From Serilophus lunatus (lineage: Eukaryota > Chordata > Aves > Passeriformes > Eurylaimidae): a stretch of DNA of 64,000 nt. The stretch is taken from assembly GCA_013399895.1 (NCBI GenBank), contig VXBA01003292.1:454371-518370 (forward strand), in the 5' to 3' direction. Shown here one piece after another: positions 10,695-24,800 of this stretch. Position numbers and translations under genes: made by a program. Each line of letters starts with the position of its first letter. The first letter of the stretch is position 1. The notes beneath the pieces were generated by a model. That model was not told where the DNA came from and did no database searches. It worked only from the letters and a program-made list of their open reading frames with translations.

Positions 10695-13685
10695 GTAAGC
10701 GACAGGATGGCTGGGCTTACTGATGTTTACTCACCTTGGTGCTGCTGTTTTCAAATGTATTTATATTTTATGCAGACTTACCCATAAATTTAAAAATCAG
10801 TTATTTTTATCTGAGTTTTCAGGATGTTAGACCCTTGCACAGACTTTATTTACCTTTACATAAATGCAACAAGTGCAAATAAATACGTCTTTTTCAATAT
10901 CTGTACAAGTTAATCCGTTCTTAAGCACCTTATAAAGTGGCTAGACATTTTTATCCATGTTTTATAAATGAGACTATACTGTTTCAAGTGCAGAATATAG
11001 CTCCCCAGAGCACAGGAAAAGTTCTACACCTCCACTTCAGAAACCATAAGCTAGTAGCAATATTGTCTTTAGCTCAGGGAAAAGAAATTCATTAGGACTG
11101 AAATATATGTGGGCTTTCTAGGGAGGTAGGCACTTGATAACTAACTTGTATGTTTGACAGGATAGATCTTGTTGATCATATGTATTCTAGAAACACATTA
11201 CAAACCAGTGACAAGACTTGTTATGATCTACCTAAAATTAAACAAAAAAACCTTAAAGAGCTTGATTGCATCACACACTAAGTTTGATATGTTATCCACC
11301 TTCAGAGAAAGCACTTAACACTCAAGACTGCTTAGTGTTAGAGCACTAATCTGGATGGGAAGCAATCTCTCTTCAGAAGTCATATTCCAACCACTGAGAA
11401 ACAAAATTCTTTTAGTGAAAAAATTAAATGAACCTGACTTCTTTCAGTTCCTCCATAGCTACTTTAACCTGTGCTTGTTGAGGTCAGATTGAACAGTCTT
11501 TTAGAGCTTGAGAAAAAAAAAAAGTTGAAGTGCAGTGTCTTGAACATATTACAAAACAGCATTTAACCCCATAAAAATTTTTAAATATGCAGTCAATGTA
11601 ATTCCTCTTCAGAGTGTTCTGTGAGACATCACTCATTACAAAAATCCCGTAACAAGCTCCATGAAATCAAATTATAATGAAAAAAATCATTAGATTCCCC
11701 TAAGAAAACTGCCTTGTTACTGTATCCAGAATACACCTATAATTAAAACTGACTGGGAAAGTGCTAGGACTTGTCTTCAAAAATACGTTCAACACCTTTG
11801 AGTAACGTCGCTGCATGACTGCTGTGAAATAAAGAACCCAAGCCAATAAACCCAAGTCAGCTTGGAGCTGCCAGCTGCCTCACATTTAGCATGAGCATCT
11901 TGCCTGCCAATGTATGACACTTCCTTATCTTTAGCATCCCATGGGCATTGCTGCTGCTCCCTCCCACACCGAGTTAAGTCGAAGAACCCACATTTTCTTT
12001 TAGCTAAGCTAGCAACACTGAGCAAAGTGATGGGTTTATGCTGCATTGTTGGCGGGACAGAGCTTTGGGAATTAAAGGGTTTTAAAAAAATCATTAATAA
12101 GTTTTGCTTTTTCTTTCTTAGCTTGAGAGTGGACTATAATCATGAGTCTCCTCAAGACAGCTCTGAGGAAAGAAACTTCAATTGATATCATCAATATTGT
12201 AGGTATAGTTTGACAGTGGACATGGGGAAAAAAAACATGCTCCCATTCTATTTTCATGGAGAGCCTGAATTCACTGAAAAAATGCTTCTTAAATGGCTAC
12301 ATTTAATACATTTATGCAGTAGGCTTTCACAGTAGTAACCAATTAAAAAGCTCTAGTCCTCAGAGCATCTCAGGGGGAAGAAATGAACTGTCCATTGCAT
12401 ATCACTCTATTGTGTCTGCAATTCACAGAAAATTGTGTTAAAGTTGACAGTTAATTTATTGTCCCTTGTTATTATTAATGAGTTGTAAGTCAGGATGTCA
12501 ATAGTTCTTGTGTAGAAGAGATAAATTATATGGGTACTTTTAGTGGGCACTTTTTACCCTGTATCTATGCAAGCTTCATTGTAAGTCCTGACCACACTAC
12601 CCACTACCACAATTTACTTGGAAGGAGGGAGGGAAGGAGTTGGCAGAGAAGGTGCCAAAAAAAAAAAAAAAAAAAAAGGAAAAAAAAGTTAAACCTCTAA
12701 AGTGTTTTGTTGTTCTCTTTTCTGGCCCCAGATTGCTAATTAAACAACATCTTCATAATACTCAAATCTTAATATAAGCACTTATCACAACCCAAGATTC
12801 CGTGTAAAAGCAGGGATGACAATTTTCTCAAATGTGTGCCACAACACTGTTTTATATCAGGAGGAGAGACATTTCCAGTAAGTAAGTATATACACTATGG
12901 TGGGAAGAAAAAAGATTGAAAAAAAGAGGAAGAGAAGAATACACACAACAAGACCTGCAACAGCACATTCTGGATTTGTGAATTAAATCTTTTCTTCCAG
13001 TAGAGACTAATAAAGAGTTACTGTTAGCTGCATGCAGATAAGCTGTGAGAATGAACATATGTTCCTATAGGTTGTCCTTTGATGTAAATACTTCCAGAGG
13101 GTGGGACACTAAATGATCTGCCCAGTTTTAAGAGTATGTATTAAAATGAGCATAATTCTGTCTCACAGCCTGAATCTTATTTCTTAATCACCTTTTCATG
13201 TTAAAAAGACCGAATAAAAAGTATCATCTGGCATAAAGTACTGCAGTTTCAGCATTATGTTACAAAATTATTCTACACTATATGCTTCAGTGATCTGTGT
13301 AAGTGGCTGATCAAGAGGTTACCCCTCCCCCTCAAGAAAATTAATGTCAATACTTATTTTCTGTAAGTCATTTGCAACATTCACCATGAAGGCCCAATTC
13401 CAAATCCATATTTGGGAACAGCTCTATTAATATAACAACAATGACTCACAGTGCAAGTTCTAATGAAATCTTCTATTTAGAAGCATTACATTTATAATAT
13501 TTTCCCCATATAAGGCCTACAGTTTAAGCTTTTACACATACATTGTTATTGAATATAAAAGTGCTTAGACTCCTTTTGAATGCTCATACAAGCAAAAAAG
13601 TATCAAAGAAAACACACGTGAGATCATAAATCTTGTGTTGTAGGACAAATGCTACGTGAACAGCTAGGCTGGATATAGAGGGCAA
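10695..13685. other. Unique non-coding sequence with poly-A tract
   Basis: No gene supported. A good plus-strand acceptor (ttttctttcttag at 12108-12120) is followed by only about 20 open codons. A GGGA-rich purine run near 12621-12638 leads into the poly-A tract at 12657. The remainder is AT-rich unique DNA. Confidence 0.55.
12657..12677 (+). repeat. Poly-A homopolymer, A21
   Basis: Twenty-one consecutive A, then GG and a further run of A. It follows a purine-rich stretch. No retrogene body is recognisable upstream, so it is listed as simple sequence and not as the tail of a processed copy. Confidence 0.9.
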
Positions 13686-14083
13686 CAGAATCATAGAATG
13701 GTTTGGCTTGGAAGGCACCTTAAAGATATCTAGTTCCGCTTCCCTACCATGGGCAGGGACACCTTTCACTGGACCAAGTTACTCAGAGTTCCATCCAAGC
13801 TGGCCTTGAACACTGCCAGGGATGGGGCATCCACAACTTCTCAGGGCAACCTGTTCCAGCGTCTCGCCACCTTCACAGTAGAGCATTTCTTCCTAATATA
13901 TAACCTAAATGTCCCCTCTTTCAGTTTGTACCCATTACTCCTTGTCCCATCGCTGCAGTTCCTAATGAAGAGTCCCCCTGCAGCTTCCCTATAGGCACTC
14001 CCTTCGGACACTGGAAGGCTGCTGTGAGGTCTCCACATAACCTTCTCTTCTCCAGGCCAAACAGACCCAACCTTCTCAGCCTG
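13686..14083 (-). mobile_element. CR1 LINE, truncated 3' end (minus strand)
   Basis: About 400 bp of the 3' end of a Chicken Repeat 1 retrotransposon. Read on the minus strand it begins in the end of the reverse-transcriptase ORF2 (GCTGAGAAGGTTGGGTCTG, then GGCCTGGAGAAGAGAAGG). It continues through the familiar AACAGGTTGCCC region and ends with the CR1 terminus (GCCTTCCAAGCC, then CATTCTATGATTCT) at the low coordinate. Several stops and small indels break the reading, so it is dead. Severe 5' truncation is normal for this family, and no target duplication is expected or seen. Confidence 0.92.
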
Positions 14084-17000
14084 AATAGCCTAAATAGTTT
14101 TTAAAAACCCAATACCCACAATCCTCTATAAAAGAAAACACCATTCCTGAAAATGAAGATTAACTCAAAAGATTCAGAATTAGAATTCTAGAAGCAGTTT
14201 GGTATTTTGTACCATATTTACAAATCCCTTTATTTAGCAATCATACTGTAAGGTGGACAGTAGCAGGCACTGCCCAGAATACATGAATAATGCCAAAATG
14301 GAGTGGGATTGCTGCAAATAGTAAGTTATTGTCACCAGACAGTGGCGCTACTGTCAGCTGTACTGCTTGCTTTCCAGACCCTTGCATTCATCATCTCACT
14401 CCTCCTCCAGTTTTCGATGGGTCCATACACCTCTCCACGGTTCCCACAGTAGAGCCAACAGTAAAGCAAGTGGAGTCTTTCTGAGGCAGAGCACAGCAGC
14501 CAGAACCTGCAGCAGTGAACATCCACAACACAGAGGAGCAGCGGGGTCACAAAGAACCAGCAGCCCTTTCTGCATGTGGGAAACGGTACTAAACTGAATC
14601 CATGTCCCAATTTTTTGGCCATGTCACTGCACAGTAATGGGATGGTAAACATGGGATGCAGAGGAGTGGAGCGGGAGGCTTGGGAAAAGTATTTTATGAA
14701 GGAAAATTCTGCTGTGTATAGAATGAGAGCATTTGCCACATTTTGCTTGTCCTCAGGGGCTGTTCTCCCTCTGGACACACCCAGAAGTCAGAGCAGCCTA
14801 GACCTCAGCCTTTACCCAAACACTACTGAAACATCATCCCTGCATACAGTCTAGTTAACCTCCTCCTTCAAAAAAGAACAAAAGAAGAGCATTTTAATGA
14901 CATGTGAGAAGCCACCTCACCTTCTAACTGAAGCATGTGAATGAAATTCACCGTCAGCTTCAGAAAGTGGAAGAGTGAACCTTTAACTAAGTTACAAATG
15001 AGCAGAGGGCTGGCTACAATTGACCAAAAAAGTGCTAAGATACCTCCAAGTGAGGCAGAGCTCAGGCAGCAGTGCTGGCATTTTGCATCTTGGTTTACAT
15101 TTTTTGACACCATAAAGCATTCTAAAGACAACTCTCCAAAAACAGATTCCCGATCCAACAAAAACTGAAGTGGATAAGCTACATTTTTGGCCCTAATCTG
15201 ATAAATCTGTGTTGTGCTTTCCAAGGATTACAGTCTGAATTGCTACCCTTAGATTTCCCCTTTTTTAATGGCAGAAAGCGTGGTAATTTGGGAGGACTGT
15301 AAAGCAGTTCAAACAGCTGCTTCTCCTCAGATAAGATATTTGGGTGTTCATACTACCTCTGTCTGCCAGATGAGCTATTTCAACAGGCTTTTGTGAACCA
15401 TTTGTCACATCCTTCAAAGCCACTTTTCCTGCAGTTGCAGTGAGACTCAATAAAAAAGTCTTCTGAAGCAGGCTTACTATGCTCTTTCCGATTTCTACTT
15501 TTTTGGGCAAAACAAACATAAGATAATATTTTTTCTCCTTGGCTTGCTTTGCGTCAGTACAAGACGGAAGCACACAAGGAAAATAAATTCTTTTTCAATT
15601 TCAGTGTTTGGCTCAAAATCAAAAGTCATTAGTCTAAAGCAGTGGCTTGGAGAAGAGGAAACATCTTGGGGCCAACAATACTTTATCAGAGTCAGTTGAG
15701 CATCCATTAATCACCAAGATATTCCTAAGCATTTTGTCCCTGTCCAACTTGAATTTGTTTCAAGGCATTGGTTAGTACTGACTGTGGTTGTGTAGAATTA
15801 CCTTCATGTACACACAGAACTAAGATTAACGCAGCAGAGCTCAAAGAGCATTTGCAGAAGGGCCCAGGGCGGCATTGAGCAGGAGAAGGGAGATGTCAAA
15901 CTATTCAAACTCTGAGGTGCAACACCAATGTCACAAGTTAAACACAAACTTTTCCAGAAGATTGAGCAAGTGCTCCTCAGCAGCACAGGCACTGAGATGC
16001 TAAGCTGCAAATACTGCATTTTCAAAGCTTTCACCCCAGCCAGATTTCTGAATGCAGGATGTAGCTACATGCTTTTGACACTTAAAAATGTCCCAAGAAA
16101 ACATGCCACACAGCAGCTATTCAGTGGTGCAGTCATGGAGGGCTATGGTGAGACAACAAAAATTCTTTTATTAACATTTAAACATTGTAGTTTGTGCTTC
16201 GTATTTCTTTCAACAAATAACCTCTTGTACATGCTGTTCAGTTCCATCACCATGATAGTTTGCAATGGCCAGTATGTAGGAGTTGCAGAGTTAGTTTTAC
16301 CAGTCATCTTCAGACAGCTGTCAAGTTTCTAAACCTGCACTGGTTCAGAGGACTTTGCAGAGCAAGTGTAAGGCAGCAGGGCCTTGTCAAAAATGCCATG
16401 ACAAGCACAATCATGAGGCATCATGTGGCTCCCTGACCAGAGTCCTTGGAAAGCCCAATTCAGGTGCAATTTTACCCATCAGATTGTTTGCCAGTATACC
16501 CCATAATACTTGGAGGAAGGTCAGCAAGTTGACAGCTGTCCTACAGAGGTCTTCGCTTCTAGAATTCACAGTCTGCTTACCACTGCAGCAAAGCTTTCCT
16601 GCAGAGGGCATGTCCATTGTGGAGGTACACCAAAAGGGTATGGTTCTGTCTGCATTACTACAGAGGTTTTAGGAAGGCATAGGCTCATATGTTATGGTTC
16701 CAAAAGCCACAGGAAGCTTAGATCACATCACCAAAGTTCAAGCTGCATATTTGTTTTGGGTGTGTAGATGTCATATCTTGTGAAATGCATACTTGGATTT
16801 ATACCCTTCCTTAAACTTAAGTCATTCAGGAGAAAAAGAGGAAATAGATGTGTAAATAAAGAATATTTGTTGACACCATACCAACCTGCAAAGACTTACA
16901 CTGAGTATCAGTAATGCCAAATGGTAAACAGACAAGAGAAGACAAAAAAAAGGCAATTGTAAAGAGAAAAAAATTGAAGCTGAAATTATTACTGTACCAG

Positions 17001-17841
17001 TGCATTTTTCACTGCCACTATGTCACAACACAGCACCAAGCAAATAAAGGAGTATCTCCTAAGCTAAAATGACCTTCAAAAGAGATCATTTACAAAAAGA
17101 AACTTTGCAATGCAAAGAAATATAATCATCACACTACAGGTTAGCACACAACAGCAAAGCTGACTTAACAACACCATCAAAGAGATGCTGGCAGGTAAGA
17201 TTTCTATGCTCAGTCTCAGCAAGATAAGATGGGTCTTCTAACTCGGTGTCCTCTGATGAATCTCAGCACCAGATCCCTCTGCTTCCACAAATATGCATAG
17301 TCATTACCCACTTCAAAAAGAGCAAACATGCCCATGTCCAGTGTGACCTGCTCAAAGAACTCCTATAAATCACTGTTTCTAAGCAAAACTCTGGATTTTA
17401 GTTGTGTTTCCAGTTTATGTTTGTACATTTCTTACACTAGGGTCAGCTGAGGGGCGATGGAACAGCAGAAAGACTAGGCAGGGAAAGCTTTTTGCTGATA
17501 TTAATTTTGAAGGTGTTGTCATGTATCTTAGCTCCTCTTGTAGTGTTCCCTCCCCCTTTATGAGTTTACAAGTGCAATCAGAGCCTCATGAAATCATACA
17601 CAGAGAAAAAACTGATTATTGTGATTACTTTTACTACAGTTCCTGGTTTACAAGCAAAGCAAACAGCAAGAATCAAGATTTTCCTGAAAATCAGATCAAA
17701 TATCTGAAGTTTTGGGGAGTACTGCAAGATGTTGAAGACAGAACTGTTAAAAAGAAAAGTGAGCATCTTTATGCAAAAATGTAAGGGTCTTCACAAAACG
17801 CCTGTATCCTAGAGTTTGGCTGTACAACCAATCTTCTTCCC

Positions 17842-17860
17842 TTTTTTTTTTTTTTTTTTT
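17842..17860 (+). repeat. Poly-T homopolymer, T19
   Basis: Nineteen consecutive T, followed by a G/T-rich run with three GGG triplets and one GG (17861-17880), then a short TTTG repeat near 17886-17900. Simple sequence. Confidence 0.9.
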
Positions 17861-20570
17861 GTGTGGGTGAGGGTGGGTAGGTTTTTTGTTTGTTTGTTTG
17901 GAGGTTTTGGGAACTTTTTTACATTAGAAAAGCTGAAAGCTTCCATGCACTACACTGTAAGGAGCAGTCCCAGAGTAACTATGTCCCCTCCATGTGCAGG
18001 TACCTGCTGCAGCACCATTTGTATCTGCCCTACAGCATTCTACCCCAATGAGCTCCCCTCTCCTCAAGTGACCTGTACAACAAGGTGCTGCTCCACCGGA
18101 CAAGTGGAACACGCTGTCCCAAACAAAGACATCAAAACAGGCCTTTCTGCTGACATGGTAAAAGTCTAGGCTAAACAGGAAAACATACTTGAAGCTCTTT
18201 TTCCATTACCTTGCATTATAAAACCATCTAGGCAAGAGATAAACATAAAAGGAATTTCTTTAATTAGATAAATCCACTCCTCAGCATCTGTTGTTTAATA
18301 AAGCAAAGCACGTCAGCATGTTAGAATCAGATAATATTGGAGTCTCCCACAAACTCACAGCTGAAGCTTCTTTTTCATGCAAGCTTTTGGGTGCCACTGG
18401 TTTTATTCAGTGTAATACAACACTTGCAGTTAAATGCTTGCTGTAAAATATAATGCCAGGTACACAGTGGGCCACAACAAGTGAAATTCCTTAAAACGAT
18501 TATGCAGCATCTTGCAAGTTAGAACAAGGCAGAACAGATGCACAGGGTGATCTTGCACAATGTATTTCCCTGAAGTTCCATACCATGCATTCATTTTTAA
18601 TAAACCTCAAATCAATGAAAGATTTTTGCTTCTTGTAACTAAAATCTAAACAATTCCTTTAACACAAGCGATATCCATTAACTTTTGCTTTTCAGCACCA
18701 TTTGTTAATTGACTCTAATATAATCTCTCAAAGGGTCAAAAACCCCTGCAAAAAAAGCCAAGTTAATGGTATATATTCTTAGCCTCTACCTATTATAAAG
18801 ATTTGTCAGGAAGATGCTAGTATCCATCTACTCTGACATTAGGAAAACCTAATCCAAATCAAATTTTAGAATTTTAAGAAATCAAATTTAAACATATGTT
18901 GGCAAAGGACCCTTCTAAGCAACATTGTGCAGACCAATGCAGTCCAGACAAACAACACTGCCAAAGTATCCCCAGTCTGACCCTCTTGCACTGCTATCTG
19001 CCTCTCCTGTGCAGAGATTGCCAAACTCATGGTCCATGGCACAGTTAAAGCACCCAGGCACTGTGGGATTCATCTGCACCTGTACCCTGAAATACACCTG
19101 GGCTTTTTAGAGCACCAAGGCAACTGCCCCATGCAGCACTTACACAGCACTTACTCATTACAGAAGGTTAAAAGCAGCAGCAAAGTAAAATGACACTCCA
19201 AGACTAACAACTTTCTTCATTTGTCCAGTCACCTGCCAAGCACAAATGAACAGTTAGCACTGCACAGTGGAAGTACAAATCCTCTTCAGATTGGCTATGC
19301 TGTGCTGAGAAATACAATTTACATCATATGAAGACACACAAGAATCCACTTTAGTAAAAATCAAATGGAATTATAAAGTCACCTGAAAATTTTCTATTTT
19401 TAATTATTACAACAAGATTACTTATACAAGGAATAGCTAGGTAATCTTCTTTCCAGTAATGATATTTCTCTGTTGCTGAGAAGATTTAACAACAGAGAGT
19501 AAGAAAATGAGTATCTTTAAAACCACAAAGCTAGTAAGGTAAAGTGAAGTAACTAGTAAAGTAACTCGGACTAGCTTTTACTACTTGAAACTATTAAACT
19601 AATTTTTCATATTGACTAAGTTTAAAGTAATTTGTATTCCATGTTGGGGAGTATCACATTTAACGAGTTTAGCTCTTGTTTGGATGAAAAGCTGGCAAAC
19701 GTTTTAAATAATCAGCACAGGCACCTCTTCAGGAATCAAACAGTTCCTAATGTTTCGTGGTTTTACTGAGCAGATCCACCTCGTTTTAACATACAGACAA
19801 GTCTAACCAGCCCCAAGCAGACGTGCTAACAAAATTCAGAAGAAAACAAGCTGCATATCTCATAGGCTGTGATCCTCTATTCTTTTTGAGACAAAAGACA
19901 TGGCCATAACTTCACATACCCCGTCACTAGAAAGGAAAATAAAGGCTTCCGTTTTCACATGGTTTCATGATGAGGATTCAGGAGGGGATGCAGGTTCTTT
20001 CTTACCCGTTCAGCGTGTACGAACCATTCCTCTTGAGTCTCATTCTTGCAGATAAGAATCTTAGGAAAAAGTCCAGAATGAGGTGGTTTGTCCTCTGCTA
20101 CCCCAGAATACAGGCACCTGTTTGGTGGTTGCACTTTTTGTTCACCAGGGGATCTCTTTCCTGTTTCTCTGAGTCATCAGTGAGGAACAATGTGAAACCG
20201 CCACCAAAGCCACTTAGCAGGAAGCCCAGAGGAAACTGCCTGCAGCCAAACAAGAGTTTGGAGGTGTAAAATCTCCCAAACGCACCTCTGACAAAATCTT
20301 GGAGCCCACTAAGGAAAAGCAGCAAAAATTGATGGAGCAAATTTTATAAAAGACCTAAACTTCTCCATGCATGTGTGAAAATAAACCTTGTAGTAAGCTA
20401 TACTTTATCAATGAACTGCTCTTCTTCCAAAGAGCCTCAAGGGAGCTTCAGATGTAATTCCTTCCTTCTCACCAGCCCTGCTGCAATTATCACTCAAGTA
20501 TTCAGCACAACTCTCAGAGCACAAGGCAACTAAACAAGAATCCCTAAATAACAAATACTTGGATTTTTTG

Positions 20571-20594
20571 GGGGGGAGGGAAGTTTCTCCCCCC
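20571..20594. other. Perfect 8-bp GC-rich inverted repeat
   Basis: The arms GGGGGGAG (20571-20578) and CTCCCCCC (20587-20594) are separated by an 8-base loop. The stem is G/C-dense in AT-rich surroundings. No U tract follows, and in this eukaryotic setting it is not a terminator. Function unknown. Confidence 0.7.
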
Positions 20595-21439
20595 AGTATA
20601 AAGTTAGAAATTACACATGTGGAAAGGGGCACACAATTATTGGTTAAAAGGTTTATTTTCTTTATAGTAGCTTAAAAACAGGCAGATCTAAAGTCACGCT
20701 CAAATGCTGCAGAGAAAAATATCCTCTAGCAGTCCAGTCCTGGGCAGGCTGCCCTGCATAAATCACAGGATTCCGCTGTCTCCAACAAGGCTGTTTTCCC
20801 CCCTTTTCTGTTCACCCTACCATTCCGTGATAGCTGTGAACCAAACAGCTGCACAACTTAATGTCTGGACCAGAGAGGTGAATCTACCACACAAAGCAAA
20901 AATTACTTCAGAAAAACTGTTGATCATTTACTGTCTGTGAGCAAATTGACACTGACTCAAGTAATAAATCACATGAAAAACGTTTTTATCAATGGATGTT
21001 GAAATGACTTTCTCTTGTGGTCTGGGCAAAACTATTTTAGGATAATGGGAAAACTGCACACTAGACAAATATAAAGATTAAATATTCACTACCTATAAAG
21101 ACAGAAGCAATCAGTAGGGCCCCACAGTACTCTGGCCTGAGTACATTATTCTTATTTGAATGTCTCAAATGTCTAAAGACTGCATGTTTTTCAAGCTGAA
21201 TTTTCATTTTAAATAATTTAACTGTTACAGAAAATCAGCCTATAAAATGGGAGAATTGCTTAATTTCTTTCTAGGTGCCACAGATTACACAGTTAGGTGT
21301 AATCAAGTATACCTATATAGGGACTAAACAGGTCACAAGTGTTGAGAGAAAAAATGTTACAAAGAAATCAACAATGCCATACTGTTGATAAAAGGCAATG
21401 AGACTGAGCTGTACAAATATGCTGCATTCCCAAGACAAA

Positions 21440-21865
21440 GAAATCCTCAGCATCTATCAGGCCTCATCTGGAGCACCATTCCAACCTGTGATACCCTGGT
21501 TGAAAACAGATATAAAATTACCTGGAGCACAGAGAGCACCAAGAAGAGTATTATTTATCTCACAGGTGCAAAAAGAGAGAGGAAAAGAAGATAACACCTT
21601 CCCAGAATTTAGAACACCGCTGTAAAGAGAAAGGAAACAAAATGTTCTTCTTGCTCTGTTCATCACAAAGAGATTTGAATTAAGCAAGGAACAGACCAGG
21701 TTAGTATTATTTTGCTTGTGGAGGAGTGTGTGTTTGGTTTTTAAGTACAGGAATAGATTACAGAGTCCATCTTACTGCAGACCTTTGAGATGATCTTGCT
21801 CCAGGATCCAGGGACCAACTAGGTGACCTCTGTAAGTGTCCCTCATCCCTACCTTTCTAGGATTT
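21440..21865 (+). mobile_element. Possible very old CR1-like LINE relic
   Basis: Two short stretches, in the right order and spacing, resemble CR1 3' sequence: gcctcatctggagcacc near 21461 (compare the conserved AGGCC-CTGGAGTAC region) and ggtgacctctgtaagtg near 21821 (compare the terminal GATGACCTC-GGTCCCTTCC region). The DNA between is too diverged to follow by eye. It may be an ancient CR1 or L3-type copy, or the similarity may be accidental. Confidence 0.3.
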
Positions 21866-24800
21866 GCTCCCAGTACGAGCTGGCAGAAAAAATGAAAATT
21901 GTGCTGTGTAACCACATAGAGACAAACTAGTTAAATCAACTCAGACTACAGCATGGTTTAGAATTTCCTCCTCAACGGAAGTTATACTGGCCAAGACTCC
22001 AAATACATACAATACATTAGCAGAACAGTGGTTACAGCACTCTGCTTTTATCATATAGATCACGGGAAAGAATCATGCCTCATGTTCTTCTCAACCATCA
22101 ACTTTACAAAGTTTCTGCCTATGTACTCACTGGCACCAAGGCCTAATTTTCTTCCAGGTGCTTTGGTCAGGCTCTGCTGTCCCTCAGGAGCTGGCAAAGA
22201 TTCACTATGGCCACAGAAGAGTCAGAAGTGAGGTCCCTGCAGTCAGCTACCTACCAGCACTGGATAAGGAAACACATTCTTGGAAGCTCATCAAAGAAAA
22301 CTAGGATGATTTATTTGGTGAATAATGTAGGGAATAAGAAATAAAGTTAATAAATCAGTAATGTTAGGTAAAGATCATTTCTAAGTGCTCTGCAAACCCA
22401 CCTCAAATTAAAACTTTGAAACTCTGTTTTCTTCTCAGAAGCCAAGATTTCTGGAGAGGTCAGCTTAAACCCAGGCTCATAGTACATCTGGTATGTTTTC
22501 AGTTTTGCTTGAAATAAAAAATGCCTCTGACAGTATAACTGAATCTTATATGACACAGCTTCTTCTGTGCATCTACTAATTTGCATTGGAAGTGCACCAG
22601 CAATGTGGAACAGAGGAGCTGCCATGAGGTGGTGTTTGATGGCTATTAGTTAATATTAATTGACTGGTGTTCTAAACTGGAGAATCACAATTTTTGTAGG
22701 TTTTCAAAAAGTTGACTTTCCCACAGCTTTTTAAAGCTCCTTTCTGGATACAAAATTTAAGTGATGTCTCCATGAATTTTCTGAGCATTTTGGCTTTACT
22801 GGCTACCTAATTTTTAAAAAATTAATTGCAGCATTCTGCGGCTGCAAGCAGCAGCTGGTTTTTTCCAAATTCTACTTCTGTGGAAAGACATCAATGCGGT
22901 TTTTTTTTTTTTTTTAGTTTTCACTCCCCCGTGTTCTTTTAGGATTACAGCAGCACAAGGGTATGTGTTCTTTAACATCCCCATCTGAAAACTATTATAG
23001 GAAACCAGCAACTAAATATGAACTGTCCAATCAGAACCAGAGTCACCCACATTGATGCTGGGATCCCAAAATGCTACCATGGACAAAAGAACTTACCACA
23101 AACACAGCTAAAGCCTACTTGTCAACACAACTGCTTCAGAAACAATGAATTCCTGCTTCAGAGAGGTCTTCTGGAGAAATGTGTTTTGCTAACAAAGATA
23201 AAAAGCCCCCTATTTTTAGTCAACATGAAAATAAATATGATAAACTCACTGAAGTAGGCAACTCTACGGTGAGGCAATGTGCTGTACACATTATCTCCTA
23301 CAGTATTTTCAAGCTAGCTGCAACTAAAGAAATCCTTTACTCTTCTCTATCCCTACATGTACACATTCCAGAGAGCATACACAAGCTGAATCATCCTCAC
23401 TGTGGTAAAGACACATGGGAGGAGGGAAAACATCTTTATGACTCTTTAAGATCCTTTCTGACACATAAAGCATTCTTACAGTCCACTTTTATTTCTTTTC
23501 TCAAGCAGAATCCATAAACTTCAGCATGGATTATTTGTTCCCAGGCTAAACATTCATCCAGTTACTGCTCCACTTCCAAAGGGAATTTCAACAGGACTAT
23601 TTGGCCCAGTTATTCTGGATGCTAGCTCAAAGAGCAATTCTCTTTAGATAACAGAAATTAGTATGGATGATTTACTATTTCCAACCATCTCCCAGCTACT
23701 TAGTGCTTTGAAAACAGCATTAAAAGATCTATTTCAATTACTATTTAAAAAATCCCATTTAATAAGGAAACGTACATGTTAAGTAAAAAGCTGAGTACAG
23801 AAGAGAATAGCCAGTCCCCTACTACTTGGAAAGACAAACAGTAAACTCAGAGCTTAATTATTCATCCGGGGGGAGCTTTGCATATGAATGCAACATCTTT
23901 CTACATCTAAAAAGAAACACTCATTAGCAACCTCAGTTCTCCACATCTGGTCAGGAAAGAAAGGAGACAGAGTGCCCATATGTACCCTATTTTCCAGGCT
24001 TTTCACAAATGTTAAAAAGTTAAAAAGTTATTTCTACAGCATTTAGTACTATTTTATACATGTATCCTTGACCCATTCCCTCCGATGTTTCTCAAAAATC
24101 TATTTGAGTTTGTCTATTTGACTACTGTAAAGAACAATTTAATCTTTCTTTTGGAAAACACCCACTAACCTAATGCTTAACCTTGCTTTCTGCTGTCTTG
24201 CATCATAACTTGCACTTAAGGGCCAGCCAAGTCAATTCCCAAGAAAATCAATGAACCACTGAATTGTTACAAAAACAAATTTGAGGGGACTTTTCTGGTC
24301 TGATTATACACTTACAGCACTGCACTGAACAGTGGGTCAGTCAGGTTCTCTGTACTTCTACCTAACTACTTAGCTAATTCAGCCTTAAACACTGATACTG
24401 GAGAAACAATGACCTTACAGGTCAATATCAATTGTTGCTGGATAAGGAATGAAGAAGCAAAAGAGAACAGGAAACCTGACTCTAAGACATGGCTGGATAT
24501 AAGTGTTTTCCCCAAATTCTGCCAATTCATTTGGCACATGAAGATAGTGCTGCCTCAGCTTCAGAGCTGAAGGGATTTCTCTGCCAAAGCTGTAAAGAAA
24601 TCCCATTCTAGTGAGGGTTTTGTCTTAGTAGTGAAAATAAAAACCCTGTGTGGGGACACTAAAATGATCAGCATGCAAAAGCAAACTATAACACATTTCC
24701 TATATTCAAATAGAAAGCTGTAACAGGGGAGAAATCTTTAATTTGCTTTTTAGAAGACTTTTGCTTTGCTTTGTTGTTTGTTTTTTTTTAAATGAATACA

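Larger units (their letters stand above)
14084..21439. other. Unique non-coding sequence, no gene seen
   Basis: Contains open frames of 100 to 150 codons (for example 14332-14778 and 14868-15224 minus, 15928-16332 and 17404-17784 plus) with no recognisable domains and no convincing splice boundaries on both sides. Donor-like sites stand alone at 14925 (minus) and 17195 (plus). A long T tract and G-rich run lie at 17842-17880, and a GC hairpin at 20571-20594. Confidence 0.5.

Noticed and set aside
12121..12185. Good acceptor followed by about 20 open codons and a stop, as a possible last exon
   Set aside because: No polyadenylation signal in a fitting place and too little sequence to judge.
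12657..12677. Poly-A tract as the tail of a processed pseudogene
   Set aside because: No cDNA-like body or flanking target duplication could be found upstream.
14332..14778. 148-codon minus-strand frame
   Set aside because: No motif or splice boundary, and an overlapping frame on the other strand is equally open.
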